Made by a program: the position numbers and the translations under genes. A DNA stretch of 64,000 nt from Sandaracinus amylolyticus (GTDB taxonomy: Bacteria > Myxococcota_A > Polyangia > Polyangiales > Sandaracinaceae), in contig NZ_CP070225.1 of assembly GCF_021631985.1 (NCBI RefSeq), positions 9,920,001-9,984,000 on the forward strand, read 5' to 3'. Position 1 is the first letter of the stretch, and each line of letters opens with the position of its first letter. Below, one piece after another: positions 50,855 to 59,539 of the stretch. The notes beneath the pieces were generated by a model that saw only the letters and a list, made by a program, of their open reading frames with translations, was not told where the DNA came from and searched no databases.

Positions 50855-51463
50855 GTGCGCGCGCAGCTCGTGGGACTCGCGTTGGTCGCGGCGACCTCGG
50901 TGGTGGCCGGGCCCGCGCGCGCGCAGACGGCGGTGCATCCATCGAGCGATGCGCTCTACATCGGGCTGCGCGCCGAGCCCGGGGTCGCGTATCTGGTCGC
51001 GTACGATCTCGACATCCTGATCACCGATGCGAGCACCGGGATCTCGCTCGGGCCGTCGGTGTCGATCGCGTTCGGTGGGGACAGCTCGACCGATCTCGGG
51101 AGACAGCAGGAGTACCTGATCGCGGCCGATTTCGTGCGCGCGCGTCTGACCGTCGGTCAGGGATACGGGCTGCGCGCGATGGTGCTGATCGGCGCGGGGA
51201 TGTACCTGGTGGGGCTCCCCGAGCAGGAGCACGGACCCCACGTCGCGCGGCTCGAGGACGGCACCGAGGTTGAGGTTCGCGAGCGTTATGACGCCGCGCT
51301 GTTGCCGGGGGCGCTGCTGACGGGTGGGGTCGGCGGCGATTGGTACTTCGACACGCACTGGGGGATCGCCGCGTTCCTGGTGGGGCACGTGCGGCTCGAC
51401 GATCAGAATCGAATGCCCGCGCTTTGGATCGAATTCGGAGCGGGCATTCGATGGGGCGAGTGA
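50855..51463 (+). CDS. Predicted exported beta-rich protein
   Basis: 202 residues from GTG 50855, where a signal peptide begins (VRAQLVGLALVAATSVVAGPARAQ). Alternating Gly/aromatic strands (YIGLRAEPGVAYLVAYDLDILI, WYFDTHWGIAAFLVGHVRL, LWIEFGAGIRW) resemble a small outer-membrane barrel. No family recognised. Its end overlaps the start of the following lipoprotein gene by 13 bases. Confidence 0.65.
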   Translation: MRAQLVGLALVAATSVVAGPARAQTAVHPSSDALYIGLRAEPGVAYLVAYDLDILITDASTGISLGPSVSIAFGGDSSTDLGRQQEYLIAADFVRARLTVGQGYGLRAMVLIGAGMYLVGLPEQEHGPHVARLEDGTEVEVRERYDAALLPGALLTGGVGGDWYFDTHWGIAAFLVGHVRLDDQNRMPALWIEFGAGIRWGE

Positions 51464-52653
51464 GCGCGGCGATCGTGATCGCGCTCGCCGTGAGCGGGTG
51501 CAGCTTCGTCGTGTCGGCGATCCGCGGGGCCGTGGAGTCTTCGAGCACGGGGACGACGTTGGTCGAGTCGCAGCGCGTGCGAGGGTCGACGCGCGGTGGG
51601 CCGTCGGGGCTGCGGGCGATCACGTGCGGGAACGCGTCGGGGTCGCCGATGCGCAGCTTCGCGTTCGTGGCGCCGCGGAGTGCGACCTACGTGTTCGAGT
51701 CGGCGACGAGCGACTACGACGGAGTGCTCGCGGTGTGGGATCCGAGCGCGGGAGAGCTCGGGTGCAACGACGACTACTCGAGCACTCGAGCGTCGCAGGT
51801 GACGGTGACGTTGAGGGCAGGACAGGCCGTCGAGGTGGTGCAGGGCGGGTACTCGGGGGCGGCGGGAGGGTTCGAGATCTGGGTCAATGGCGGGGCTGCG
51901 GTGGCGGCCCCGGAGCCGACCGAGGTTGGGCCACCGGCGCCTCCGCAGGCGCTCGCGGCGGGAACGTCGGTGCAGGGCGACACGCGGTTTCGCGCGCCGA
52001 TCCCGGGGATCGACTGCCCGCCGGTCGGGCCGATGCAGGAGTGGACGTTCACCGCGACCGAGGACGGCGCACAGATGTTCCAGGTGCAGGCGGACTACGA
52101 CGCGTGCCTGGGCGTGGTGCCCGAGGGCAGCGCGACGTCGATGGCGTGCAACGACGATCACGGTGACGTCACGCGCTCGCAGGTCGTGGTCGACGTGGTC
52201 GCGGGGGTGACGTACCGCGTGATCGTGGGTGGGCTCTCGGGGCGCTCGGGCACGTACACGCTGACGTCGACCGCGCTCGCGACCGGTGGGCCGATCACGG
52301 TGGGGCAGCCGGTGTTCTTCTCGAGCGGCGCCGCGAGCTCGCAGCCCGATCGATGTGGCGCGCCGGCGGGGTCGGTGGATCGGACGTTCACGTTCCGGCC
52401 GCCGGCGGAAGCGTTCTATGCGATCCAGACCGATGCGCCGGGATGGTTGGTGGTGAGCGACGGGCGGCGGGTGCTGGCGTGCGTGTCGCTGGCGGGGCAA
52501 CGACGGGCGGGGCTCGCGCTGAAGCCGGGGCATCGATACGAGATCGTGATCGAGCTCGGGGCGAGCGATGGGGGCGCGCACTTCGTGTCGGTGGAGCGGG
52601 TGGCGCCGGAGGCGCCGGAGTGGCGCGGGGAGGCGGGGGCGGCGCCGTTGTGA
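51451..52653 (+). CDS. Lipoprotein with PPC-like repeats
   Basis: 400 residues from ATG 51451; signal MGRVSAAIVIALAVSGCS, lipobox VSGC. Two clear pre-peptidase C-terminal-like repeats: YVFESATSDYDGVLAVWD...GCNDDYSS...RASQVTVTL and MFQVQADYDACLGVV...ACNDDHGD...RSQVVVDV...GTYTLTS, plus a weaker third near the end. The CNDD calcium-like loops are conserved. PPC domains often accompany exported enzymes; here there is no catalytic part. It overlaps the upstream barrel gene, so both may be made together. Confidence 0.75.
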   Translation: MGRVSAAIVIALAVSGCSFVVSAIRGAVESSSTGTTLVESQRVRGSTRGGPSGLRAITCGNASGSPMRSFAFVAPRSATYVFESATSDYDGVLAVWDPSAGELGCNDDYSSTRASQVTVTLRAGQAVEVVQGGYSGAAGGFEIWVNGGAAVAAPEPTEVGPPAPPQALAAGTSVQGDTRFRAPIPGIDCPPVGPMQEWTFTATEDGAQMFQVQADYDACLGVVPEGSATSMACNDDHGDVTRSQVVVDVVAGVTYRVIVGGLSGRSGTYTLTSTALATGGPITVGQPVFFSSGAASSQPDRCGAPAGSVDRTFTFRPPAEAFYAIQTDAPGWLVVSDGRRVLACVSLAGQRRAGLALKPGHRYEIVIELGASDGGAHFVSVERVAPEAPEWRGEAGAAPL

Positions 52654-52761
52654 GGGGGCGGTGGCGGGTGACGGGGGCCGTCAGTTCCGCCAACCCACGT
52701 TGCGGTTTTGTTGGGTTTTGCGGGCTCGCGAGCCGGCCCGACACCTGCCCAGAGCGAGCCC

Positions 52762-53688
52762 ATGACTCAGCCTCGTCTCATCGAGCCCGGCGCCGTGTAC
52801 CTCGTCACTCGCCGCACCGTGCGCCGTCATCATCTGTTCGCGCCGGGACCGCGGATGAACCGAATCTTCCTCTACACCCTCGCAGTCGCCGCCCAGCGCT
52901 CCGGCGTCCAGGTTCATGCGGCGGTATTGATGAGCACGCACGAGCACCTCGTGGTCTCGGATCCCGAGGGTCGTCTCCCCGAGTTCCTCCACTATCTGCA
53001 CCGTCACGTCGCGTTGGCGACGAAGGTTCTGCGCAAATGGGACGGCGCAGTGTGGGATCACGAGACGACGAGCGTCGTCGAGCTGCGCACTCCCCACGCA
53101 GTCATCGAGAAGCTCGCCTATGCGATCGCGAACCCCGTCGCTGCGGCCCTCGTCCCGCGGGCGAGAGACTGGCCTGGCGTGACGACGCGCCCGCACGAGA
53201 TCGGGACGGCCACGTGGCGCATCGAGCGCCCCGCGGAGTACTTCGCGCCCGACGACGGCAGGTGGCCGCCACACGTCGAGCTGCGCCTCGAGATGCCGCG
53301 CGCGGCGCGCGAGCTCGGGATGCGAGACGACGAGCTGCGCGACCTCGTCGCGCACGAGCTCGGAGCGCTGGAATCCGCGGCGCGTGCGAAGGTCCGCGAG
53401 ACGGGCGGGACGTTCCTGGGCGCCGACCGATGCGCGAAGCTCTCACCATTCCGGCGCGCTCGCTCGTTCGAGTCGATCCGCTCGTTGAATCCGACGTTCG
53501 CAGTCGGGCGCGGAAATCACGACGCGCTGCGTGATTCCTACGACCGGGTCCGTGCATTTCGCGCGGAGTACCGACACGCCAGACGATCGTGGCGCGCGGG
53601 ACGCCGCGATGTCCCGTTTCCCGCCGGTACGTGGCTGATGCGCGAGCAACACGGTGCGGAGGTCGCACCTGCACGACTCGCGGCGTGA
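52762..53688 (+). mobile_element. REP-associated (Y1) transposase
   Basis: 308-residue reading frame from ATG 52762. The Y1 transposase core (IS200/RAYT type) is intact: HuH motif H60-x-H62 (THEHLVV) and catalytic Tyr120 in the AYAIANPV context. The C-terminal extension of about 180 residues is typical for RAYTs of myxobacteria. These enzymes move short palindromic REP elements. I see a GGCTCGCGAGCC palindrome at 52723-52734 upstream, but no clear REP pair around the gene. Confidence 0.8.
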
Positions 53689-53709
53689 CGCCTTCGTCGA
53701 TCGCTCGCT

Positions 53710-55374
53710 TCAGTACGCCCAGCGCTGCGCGATCGGGATCCGACGTCCCGGCCCGAACGCCTTCTTCGTCACGATGAGCCCCGGCGGCATCTGCCGGCGC
53801 TTGAACTCCGCGATCTTGATCATGCGCGCGACCCTCGCGACCACCGCCGGATCGAAGCCGGCCTCGACGACCTCGCGCGTCGAGCGCTGGCCTTCGACCA
53901 GCTGCGCGAGGATCGCGTCGAGCACGTCGTAGGGCGGCAGCGTGTCCTGATCGGTCTGGTCGGGACGCAGCTCCGCGCTCGGCGGCTTCGTCAACGTGCT
54001 CTCGGGGATGATCTCGCGACCCGCCTGACGATTCACCTCGCGCGACACGCGATAGACGAACGTCTTGTACAGGTCGCTGATCACTGCGAGGCCCCCGGCC
54101 ATGTCGCCGTAGAGCGTGCAGTAGCCGCACGCGACCTCGCTCTTGTTGCCGGTGTTGAGCAGCATCGCGCCCGCGCGATTCGCGAGCGCCATGAGGATCG
54201 TCATGCGCAGGCGCGCCTGCACGTTCTCGAACGTCACGTCGTCGGCAGGCGTGGGGCCCAACGCGGCGAGCGGCGCGCGCAGCAGATCGTCGTAGGGCGC
54301 GAAGATCGGCTCGATCGGCACGACCTCGAAGCGCATCCCGAGGTTCGTCGCGAGCGCACGTGCATCGGCGATCGAGTGCTCGCTCGAGTAGCGGCTCGGC
54401 ATCGCGACGCCGAGTACGCGATCGGGACCGAGCGCACGCACCGCGATCGCCGCGACGAGCGCGCTGTCGATGCCGCCCGACAAGCCCAGGATCGCGCTCT
54501 TCATGCCGCATCGCGCGGCGTAGTCGCGCACGCCGAGCGCGAGCGCGTCGAGCGCCGCGGCCTCGTCGGTCTCTGGCCACGCGCGCTGCGGTCCGCCCGG
54601 CGCGACGTCGCACACCAGCACGTCGGGCGCGAACGCGGCCGCGCGCGCCCACGTGGCGCCGTCGGGCCCGAGCACGAGCGAGCATCCGTCGAAGATCAGA
54701 TCGTCGTGGCCACCGACCTGGTTGACCATCACGACCGGGCGCGCGTGCTTCTCCGCGATCGCGGCGAGCATCGCGGAGCGTCCCGCGCGCTTGGTCAGCG
54801 TGAACGGCGAGCCTGCGAGGTTGACGATCACGTCCGCGCCCGCGCGCACCACGGCGTCAACCGGATTGCCCTGGTAGCGACGGCCGCGCATCACGGTCAC
54901 GTCGTTCCACGCGTCCTCGCAGATCGTGATGCCGAGCTTCACGCCGCCGACGTCGACGATCGGATCGCTCGTGCCCGCCTCGAACCAGCGGTCCTCGTCG
55001 AACACGTCGTACGTCGGCAGGAGCTGCTTGTGGATCACCTGCGCGATGCGCCCGTCGCGCATCACGAGCACGGAGTTGTGCAGATCGCGGCCGATGCCGC
55101 CGGTCGCGCGCGTCGGCGCGCCGACGAGGCAGACGAGATCGGGCGGGAGCGCGCGCGCGAGCGTCTCGCAGGCGCGCTCGACCGCGTCGATGAACGACGG
55201 TCGCTCCAGCAGATCGCGCGGGCCGTACGCGGTGATCGCGAGCTCCGAGAAGAACGCGACCTTCGCCCCGCCCTCCTTCGCGCGCCGCGCGGCATCGACG
55301 ATCGCGGCGAGGTTCCCGTCGAGATCGGCGATCGCGTAGTCGAGCTGACAGAGCGCGATGCGGAGCGGCTTCAC
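53710..55374 (-). CDS. nadE: Glutamine-dependent NAD+ synthetase
   Basis: 554 residues from GTG 55374. The N-terminal nitrilase domain has the Glu (FFSELAITAYGPRDLL), Lys (HKQLLPTYDVFDEDRWF) and Cys (ITICEDAWN) triad that takes ammonia from glutamine. The C-terminal synthetase has GLSGGIDSALVAAIA for ATP and KSEVACGYCTLYGDMAGG. It amidates nicotinate adenine dinucleotide in the last step of NAD synthesis. Its start overlaps the stop of the hotdog-protein gene (GTGA), suggesting an operon. Confidence 0.95.
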   Translation of the reverse strand: MKPLRIALCQLDYAIADLDGNLAAIVDAARRAKEGGAKVAFFSELAITAYGPRDLLERPSFIDAVERACETLARALPPDLVCLVGAPTRATGGIGRDLHNSVLVMRDGRIAQVIHKQLLPTYDVFDEDRWFEAGTSDPIVDVGGVKLGITICEDAWNDVTVMRGRRYQGNPVDAVVRAGADVIVNLAGSPFTLTKRAGRSAMLAAIAEKHARPVVMVNQVGGHDDLIFDGCSLVLGPDGATWARAAAFAPDVLVCDVAPGGPQRAWPETDEAAALDALALGVRDYAARCGMKSAILGLSGGIDSALVAAIAVRALGPDRVLGVAMPSRYSSEHSIADARALATNLGMRFEVVPIEPIFAPYDDLLRAPLAALGPTPADDVTFENVQARLRMTILMALANRAGAMLLNTGNKSEVACGYCTLYGDMAGGLAVISDLYKTFVYRVSREVNRQAGREIIPESTLTKPPSAELRPDQTDQDTLPPYDVLDAILAQLVEGQRSTREVVEAGFDPAVVARVARMIKIAEFKRRQMPPGLIVTKKAFGPGRRIPIAQRWAY

Positions 55375-55925
55375 GAAGCGCGTCCGTTCCCGTTCGGCTC
55401 GCGCTTGGGACCGACGAGCGTGCGCAGCGTGGCGCGCGTGACGACCTCGCCCTTGGCGTCGCGCATCTCGACCTCGACCGCGTACTCGCGCTTCTCGCTG
55501 GAAGCAATGCGCGGCGGGCGGCTCTCGGCGGTGATCGTGCCGCGCGCCTTCTTGACGTACTCGAGCGACATGCCGGCGACGATGAAGCGCGCGTCGTCGG
55601 GCAGTGCGTACGCGACCGCCACGTTGCCGCAGAGCTCGGCGAGGTTGGCGAGTGCGATGGCGTGCACGCAGTCGAGGTGGTTCCGCACCGGCTTGCGGTC
55701 GCGGAGCTCGACCTTCGCGTAGCCCTCGCGGAGCTCGACGACGTGCGCGTGGATCGAGCCGGTGTAGGGCGCGGCGCGGCCGACGAAGCGCGAGAAGAGA
55801 CGGGTGCCGCCGGGGACGTTGCTGAGGCGATCCCACGCGGTGCGGATGAGGTTGCCGCGGCGCTCGATGTCGGGGCGGAGGACGGAGCCGATCTGCGCGG
55901 CCCAGCCGCCGGTGGAGGACGTCAT
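55371..55925 (-). CDS. Hotdog-fold thioesterase-like protein (DUF4442)
   Basis: 184 residues from ATG 55925; the frame is open upstream through the repeats but loses protein-like character there. The DUF4442 hotdog pattern is seen in FSRFVGRAAPYTGSIHAHVVELREGYAKVELRDRKPVRNHLDCVHAIALANLAEL (in pieces), with a HAIALANLAE helix. Possibly hydrolyses acyl-CoA. Coupled to nadE. Confidence 0.75.
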   Translation of the reverse strand: MTSSTGGWAAQIGSVLRPDIERRGNLIRTAWDRLSNVPGGTRLFSRFVGRAAPYTGSIHAHVVELREGYAKVELRDRKPVRNHLDCVHAIALANLAELCGNVAVAYALPDDARFIVAGMSLEYVKKARGTITAESRPPRIASSEKREYAVEVEMRDAKGEVVTRATLRTLVGPKREPNGNGRAS

Positions 55926-55985
55926 GGCGCGGAGCTTGGTTCGGGGGGCGGCACAGCTGCAAGGGTTCGGCGGTAGGGGCGGGAA

Positions 55986-56117
55986 CCGACCGGGGTTGGG
56001 CTTCGTGACCCGTCTTACGGACTCTTCGTTCGAGGCTCGGACCCGACCGTGGTTGAGCTCTGGCGACCCGATCTTTGGAGCCCACACCCGCGGTCGAAAA
56101 CCGACCGTGGTTGAGCT
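55986..56117. repeat. Three imperfect direct repeats, 57-58 bp apart
   Basis: The core CCGACCGTGGTTGAGCT is at 56043 and 56101, and a variant CCGACCGGGGTTGGGCT at 55986; the spacers also share GACCCG. They lie in the gap between the hotdog gene start and the convergent end of a TetR gene. Function unknown; 55926-55985 shows nothing else. Confidence 0.7.
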
Positions 56118-56155
56118 ACCCCCGCGACCTCATTGCATTTTCCGCGCTGCCACCC

Positions 56156-56815
56156 TCAGCCCGCGTCCTTCTCCAACCCACGCAACAGCAACAGCAGCGC
56201 GCTCTCCAGCTCCTGCGCGAAGTCGAACCGCAGCGACCCGACGTCCTCGTGCGAGTCGAGCACCTTCTTCGCGTTGGGCGACACCTCGCAGAGCGCGTGG
56301 AGCCCCACGACCAGCGCGTACGTCCGCACCAGCAGGTGCGCACCTCCGCCCGGCCCGAGGAACGCGAGCTTCCGCTCCAGGATCACCCCGATCCGCGCCA
56401 ATCCCTCGACCAGCTTCCGCTTGAACGCGAGGATCCGCTCGGGATCGGCTTCCTGCTCGAGCACCGAGCCCAGGATCGCCAGCAGTCGCGTCAACGTCGG
56501 TCGCTCGACCAGCCCGCTCGCCAGGATCCGCGCCGCCCGCGCGCTCCCCAGCTTCCCGCGCGTCGCCTCGACCTCGCGCTCGAGCCCCTCGATCCACTCG
56601 ACGAGCAGCGTCTCGGTCAGCGCGAGGAAGAGCGACTCCTTCGTCGGGTAGTAGACGAACACGGTGCCCTTCGCGAGCCCCGCGCGCGCCGCGACGTCGG
56701 CGATCTTCACCTGCGTGTAGTGCTGCTCTTCGAACAGCGAGCGCGCCGCGTCGAGCAGCACCCGTCGCCGCTCGTCCTTGTCCTCTTCCTTCCGCGCTCG
56801 CAGCACCGTTCGCAT
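56156..56815 (-). CDS. TetR-family regulator
   Basis: 219 residues from ATG 56815. HTH: DERRRVLLDAARSLFEEQHYTQVKIADVAARAGLAKGTVFVYYPTKESLFLALTE (in pieces). The ligand domain is helical with a Leu-rich end (ELESALLLLLRGLEKDAG). A perfect dyad at 56833-56847 in front of it suggests autoregulation; the TerB gene upstream may be a second target. Confidence 0.88.
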   Translation of the reverse strand: MRTVLRARKEEDKDERRRVLLDAARSLFEEQHYTQVKIADVAARAGLAKGTVFVYYPTKESLFLALTETLLVEWIEGLEREVEATRGKLGSARAARILASGLVERPTLTRLLAILGSVLEQEADPERILAFKRKLVEGLARIGVILERKLAFLGPGGGAHLLVRTYALVVGLHALCEVSPNAKKVLDSHEDVGSLRFDFAQELESALLLLLRGLEKDAG

Positions 56816-56832
56816 CGTGCGCGAAAAGGTAG

Positions 56833-56847
56833 CTGACCTGCGGTCAG
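56833..56847. promoter_or_regulatory. Perfect dyad, candidate TetR operator
   Basis: CTGACC-TGC-GGTCAG lies 18 bases upstream of the TetR start codon and four bases before the TerB stop. On the minus strand it falls between TGAATC (weak -35) and TACCTT (weak -10), with a 16-base spacer, a standard repressor position. Confidence 0.55.
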
Positions 56848-56850
56848 GAT

Positions 56851-57294
56851 TCACGCCTTCGGAGGCGGAGGCGGCACCGAACGCAGGTTCGAGAGGTGCT
56901 CGCGCAGATCCTCGATCTCGTAGTCGAGCGTGAGATCCGAGTACTCCGACTCCTTCATGCCGAGCGCCTTCGCGAGCGACACGAGGTACTCGTCCTCCGC
57001 GACGTCGACCTCTTCGTCCGCGTCGCGCACCGCCGCGACCAGCTCGAGCAGGCGCCGCTTGCGCTCGGGCTCGGCGCTCGCGAACGCCGCCGCGCTCTCC
57101 GCGAGCGAGAAGTCGCCCGGCTCGAAGATCTCGATCCGCTTCTCGATCGACTCGGGCAGCTCGCGTTGATCGAGCAGCTCCTTCAGCAGATCGCGCACGA
57201 CGTGGATCTCCTCGCCGCTCTTGCTCCCGTCGGCGTGGACCGCGCCGAGCAACAGGTCGGTGATCACGAGGATGCTCTGGCTCGTCTCGCTCAT
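56851..57294 (-). CDS. TerB-like protein
   Basis: 147 residues from ATG 57294. Helical TerB-like pattern: VITDLLLGAVHADGSKSGEEIHVVRDLLKELL, with an acidic stretch DADEEVDVAEDEYLVSLAKAL that may bind metal. It aligns well with the first domain of the sugar transferase at 42.2-43.2 kb. Ends in a Pro-rich tail (PPPPPKA). TerB proteins are linked to tellurite and envelope stress; role here unknown. Confidence 0.75.
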   Translation of the reverse strand: MSETSQSILVITDLLLGAVHADGSKSGEEIHVVRDLLKELLDQRELPESIEKRIEIFEPGDFSLAESAAAFASAEPERKRRLLELVAAVRDADEEVDVAEDEYLVSLAKALGMKESEYSDLTLDYEIEDLREHLSNLRSVPPPPPKA

Positions 57295-57361
57295 GGGCCG
57301 CGAGCGTACAACATCGGTGCGTGCTAGTGCGTCCGCCCCTTCTGTGTGTGGGTGATCGATC

Positions 57362-58876
57362 GTGAGCGACGAAGCAGCAAAGGACGCGCGCGCCGAGATC
57401 GACGCGTGCATCGCGACGCTCGAGCGCATCGTCGAGGATCGCGGGCTGCTCGCCGAGGTCGACGAAGAGACGCGACAGCGCCTGGTGAAGGCCGCGGGCC
57501 TCGTCTGCCGTCCCGATCGCGCCGCGCTGCGCAAGATGGCGAAGGCGTTCCGCCGCAAGGAGCGCGACGAGCGCAGGCGCGCCGACGACGAGGTGCTCGA
57601 CGCGACCGGCATCCGCACGCTCCGCCGCGCGCCGGTGTTCGTCACTCCGCCCGCGCTCCTGCCCGGCACCGAGCCCGACGCGCCGAGCCCGCGCGAGCTG
57701 CGCGAAGCGCGCAAGTGCTACGTGTGCAAGGCCGAGTTCACGCGCGTCCACGCGTTCTACGACCAGATGTGCGAGCCCTGCGCGGAGCTCAACTGGCACA
57801 AGCGCAACCAGACCGCGGACCTGCGCGGGCGCGTTGCGCTGGTCACCGGAGCGCGCGTGAAGATCGGCTATCACGCCGCGATCAAGCTGCTGCGCGCCGG
57901 TGCGCACGTCGTCGTCACCACGCGCTTCCCGCGCGATGCCGCGGCCCGCTACGCGCGCGAGGACGACTTCGAGCAGTGGCGTGATCGCCTCGAGGTGCAC
58001 GGCCTCGATCTGCGCCACACCCCGAGCGTCGAAGCGTTCTGCGCGCGCATGCTCGAGACGCTCCCGCGCCTCGACTTCATCCTCAACAACGCGTGCCAGA
58101 CGGTGCGCCGTCCTGCGGGCTTCTATCGCCACCTGATGGAGCTCGAGGGCGCCGGGCACGATGCGGTCGCCGCGCCGGCGCGCGCGCTGCTCGCGTCGTG
58201 GGAAGAGCATCGCAAGGCGCGCCACGACACGCTGGTGAAGGAGCGCACCGAGCTCGTGCGCGACGTGGGCCTCGTCGATCCCGCGGCGCTCTCCCAGCTC
58301 GAATTGCTCCCCGAGGATCGCGGCCAGGATCTCGCGCTCTTTCCCGCGGCGAAGCTCGATGCGGATCTCCAGCAGGTCGATCTGCGCGGTCGCAACTCGT
58401 GGCGCCTCACGCTCGCCGAGGTCTCGAGCGTCGAGCTGCTCGAGGTGCAGCTCGTGAACGCCGTCGCGCCTTTCGTGCTCAACGCGCGCCTGAAGCCGCT
58501 GATGCTGCGCGTGCCCACGCGCGACAAGCACGTCGTCAACGTGAGCGCGATGGAGGGGCAGTTCTATCGCGATCACAAGACCGACAAGCACCCGCACACG
58601 AACATGGCGAAGGCCGCGCTCAACATGATGACGCGCACGTCCGCCGCCGATTACGTGAAGGACGGGATCCACATGAACAGCGTCGACACCGGGTGGATCA
58701 CCGACGAGGACCCGCTGGAGATCGCGTCGAAGAAGGTCGAGGAGCACGGCTTCCATCCGCCGCTCGACGTGGTCGACGGAGCCGCGCGCATCGTCGATCC
58801 GATCTTCGACGGAGTGAATCGCGGCGAGCACGTGTGGGGGCTCTTCCTCAAGGACTACAAGCCCATCCCGTGGTGA
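57362..58876 (+). CDS. Large short-chain dehydrogenase with internal zinc ribbon
   Basis: 504 residues from GTG 57362, far longer than usual SDRs of about 250. Residues 1-110 are helical; C119-x2-C122 (CYVC) and C137-x2-C140 (CEPC) form a zinc ribbon. The Rossmann part starts at VALVTGARVKIGYHAAI (161-) and has LNNA (with NNACQT). The catalytic region is VNVSAMEGQFYRDHK...HPHTNMAKAALNM: the Tyr-Lys pair would be Y402 and K406, only seven residues after S395, which is closer than usual. A 45-residue insert precedes it. Similar large SDRs occur in fungi and plants; substrate unknown. Confidence 0.8.
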   Translation: MSDEAAKDARAEIDACIATLERIVEDRGLLAEVDEETRQRLVKAAGLVCRPDRAALRKMAKAFRRKERDERRRADDEVLDATGIRTLRRAPVFVTPPALLPGTEPDAPSPRELREARKCYVCKAEFTRVHAFYDQMCEPCAELNWHKRNQTADLRGRVALVTGARVKIGYHAAIKLLRAGAHVVVTTRFPRDAAARYAREDDFEQWRDRLEVHGLDLRHTPSVEAFCARMLETLPRLDFILNNACQTVRRPAGFYRHLMELEGAGHDAVAAPARALLASWEEHRKARHDTLVKERTELVRDVGLVDPAALSQLELLPEDRGQDLALFPAAKLDADLQQVDLRGRNSWRLTLAEVSSVELLEVQLVNAVAPFVLNARLKPLMLRVPTRDKHVVNVSAMEGQFYRDHKTDKHPHTNMAKAALNMMTRTSAADYVKDGIHMNSVDTGWITDEDPLEIASKKVEEHGFHPPLDVVDGAARIVDPIFDGVNRGEHVWGLFLKDYKPIPW

Positions 58877-58926
58877 CCCGCAGGCCGGGAAATGCTGTCG
58901 CACTCGATCGCGCCCAGGTTCGTGGG

Positions 58927-59484
58927 ATGCGCGTGCGAAGGTCTTTCCCGTTGTTCCTGGTGATCGCGGCGGCGTCCGGTTGCTACACATCGCACGACGG
59001 GCTCACGGCCCCACCGCGTGACGGAGGGCCCGCGCTCGACGCGGGGATGGTCACGATCGCCGACGCTGCGATGCCGCGGCGCGACGCAGCGGCGGCGCGC
59101 GACGCAGGCGCGGTCGTGTGCGATGGCCCGCTGCCGCCCTTCGAGGGGCCCACCTGCGGCCGCGAGACGATCGAGTGCCTGAGCGACTGCACGACGCCCG
59201 ACTGCACCGAAGGCTGCTTCGCCGGGGACCCCGCGTGCCCCCGCTGCCTCAACGATGCAGTGGTGCGCTGCGCCAACACGATGGGCTGCCAGTCCGACTG
59301 GTCGGAGTTCGCGTGCTGCGCCGTCGCATCGGGCGCGTGCGCAGGGCGACGCGGGATCGACCTGCTCCAGTGCGGCGCGCCGGTGTGCCCCGACGAGCTC
59401 GAGCGCCTCGGTGCGTGCGTGACCGAGGTGATCGACATGTCGCCCGAGTGCGAGGCCGCCGCCGACGAAGCCTGCGTGCGTTGA
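58927..59484 (+). CDS. Cys-rich lipoprotein
   Basis: 185 residues from ATG 58927. Signal MRVRRSFPLFLVIAAASGC with lipobox ASGC. An Ala/Asp-rich linker (DAGMVTIADAAMPRRDAAAARDAGAV in part) is followed by a domain with about 18 cysteines (CGRETIECLSDCTTPDCTEGC...CPRCLNDAVVRC), likely all in disulphides. No family recognised; such proteins are frequent in myxobacterial genomes. Confidence 0.72.
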   Translation: MRVRRSFPLFLVIAAASGCYTSHDGLTAPPRDGGPALDAGMVTIADAAMPRRDAAAARDAGAVVCDGPLPPFEGPTCGRETIECLSDCTTPDCTEGCFAGDPACPRCLNDAVVRCANTMGCQSDWSEFACCAVASGACAGRRGIDLLQCGAPVCPDELERLGACVTEVIDMSPECEAAADEACVR

Positions 59485-59539
59485 GCGAGCCGCGTCGGTT
59501 GCCGCGCGCTGCGCGCCGCACCATGAATCCGCGCCTGTG

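Noticed and set aside
52681-52761. REP elements flanking the Y1 transposase
   Set aside because: A GGCTCGCGAGCC palindrome is present, but no GTAG-type head or second copy is seen on the other side.
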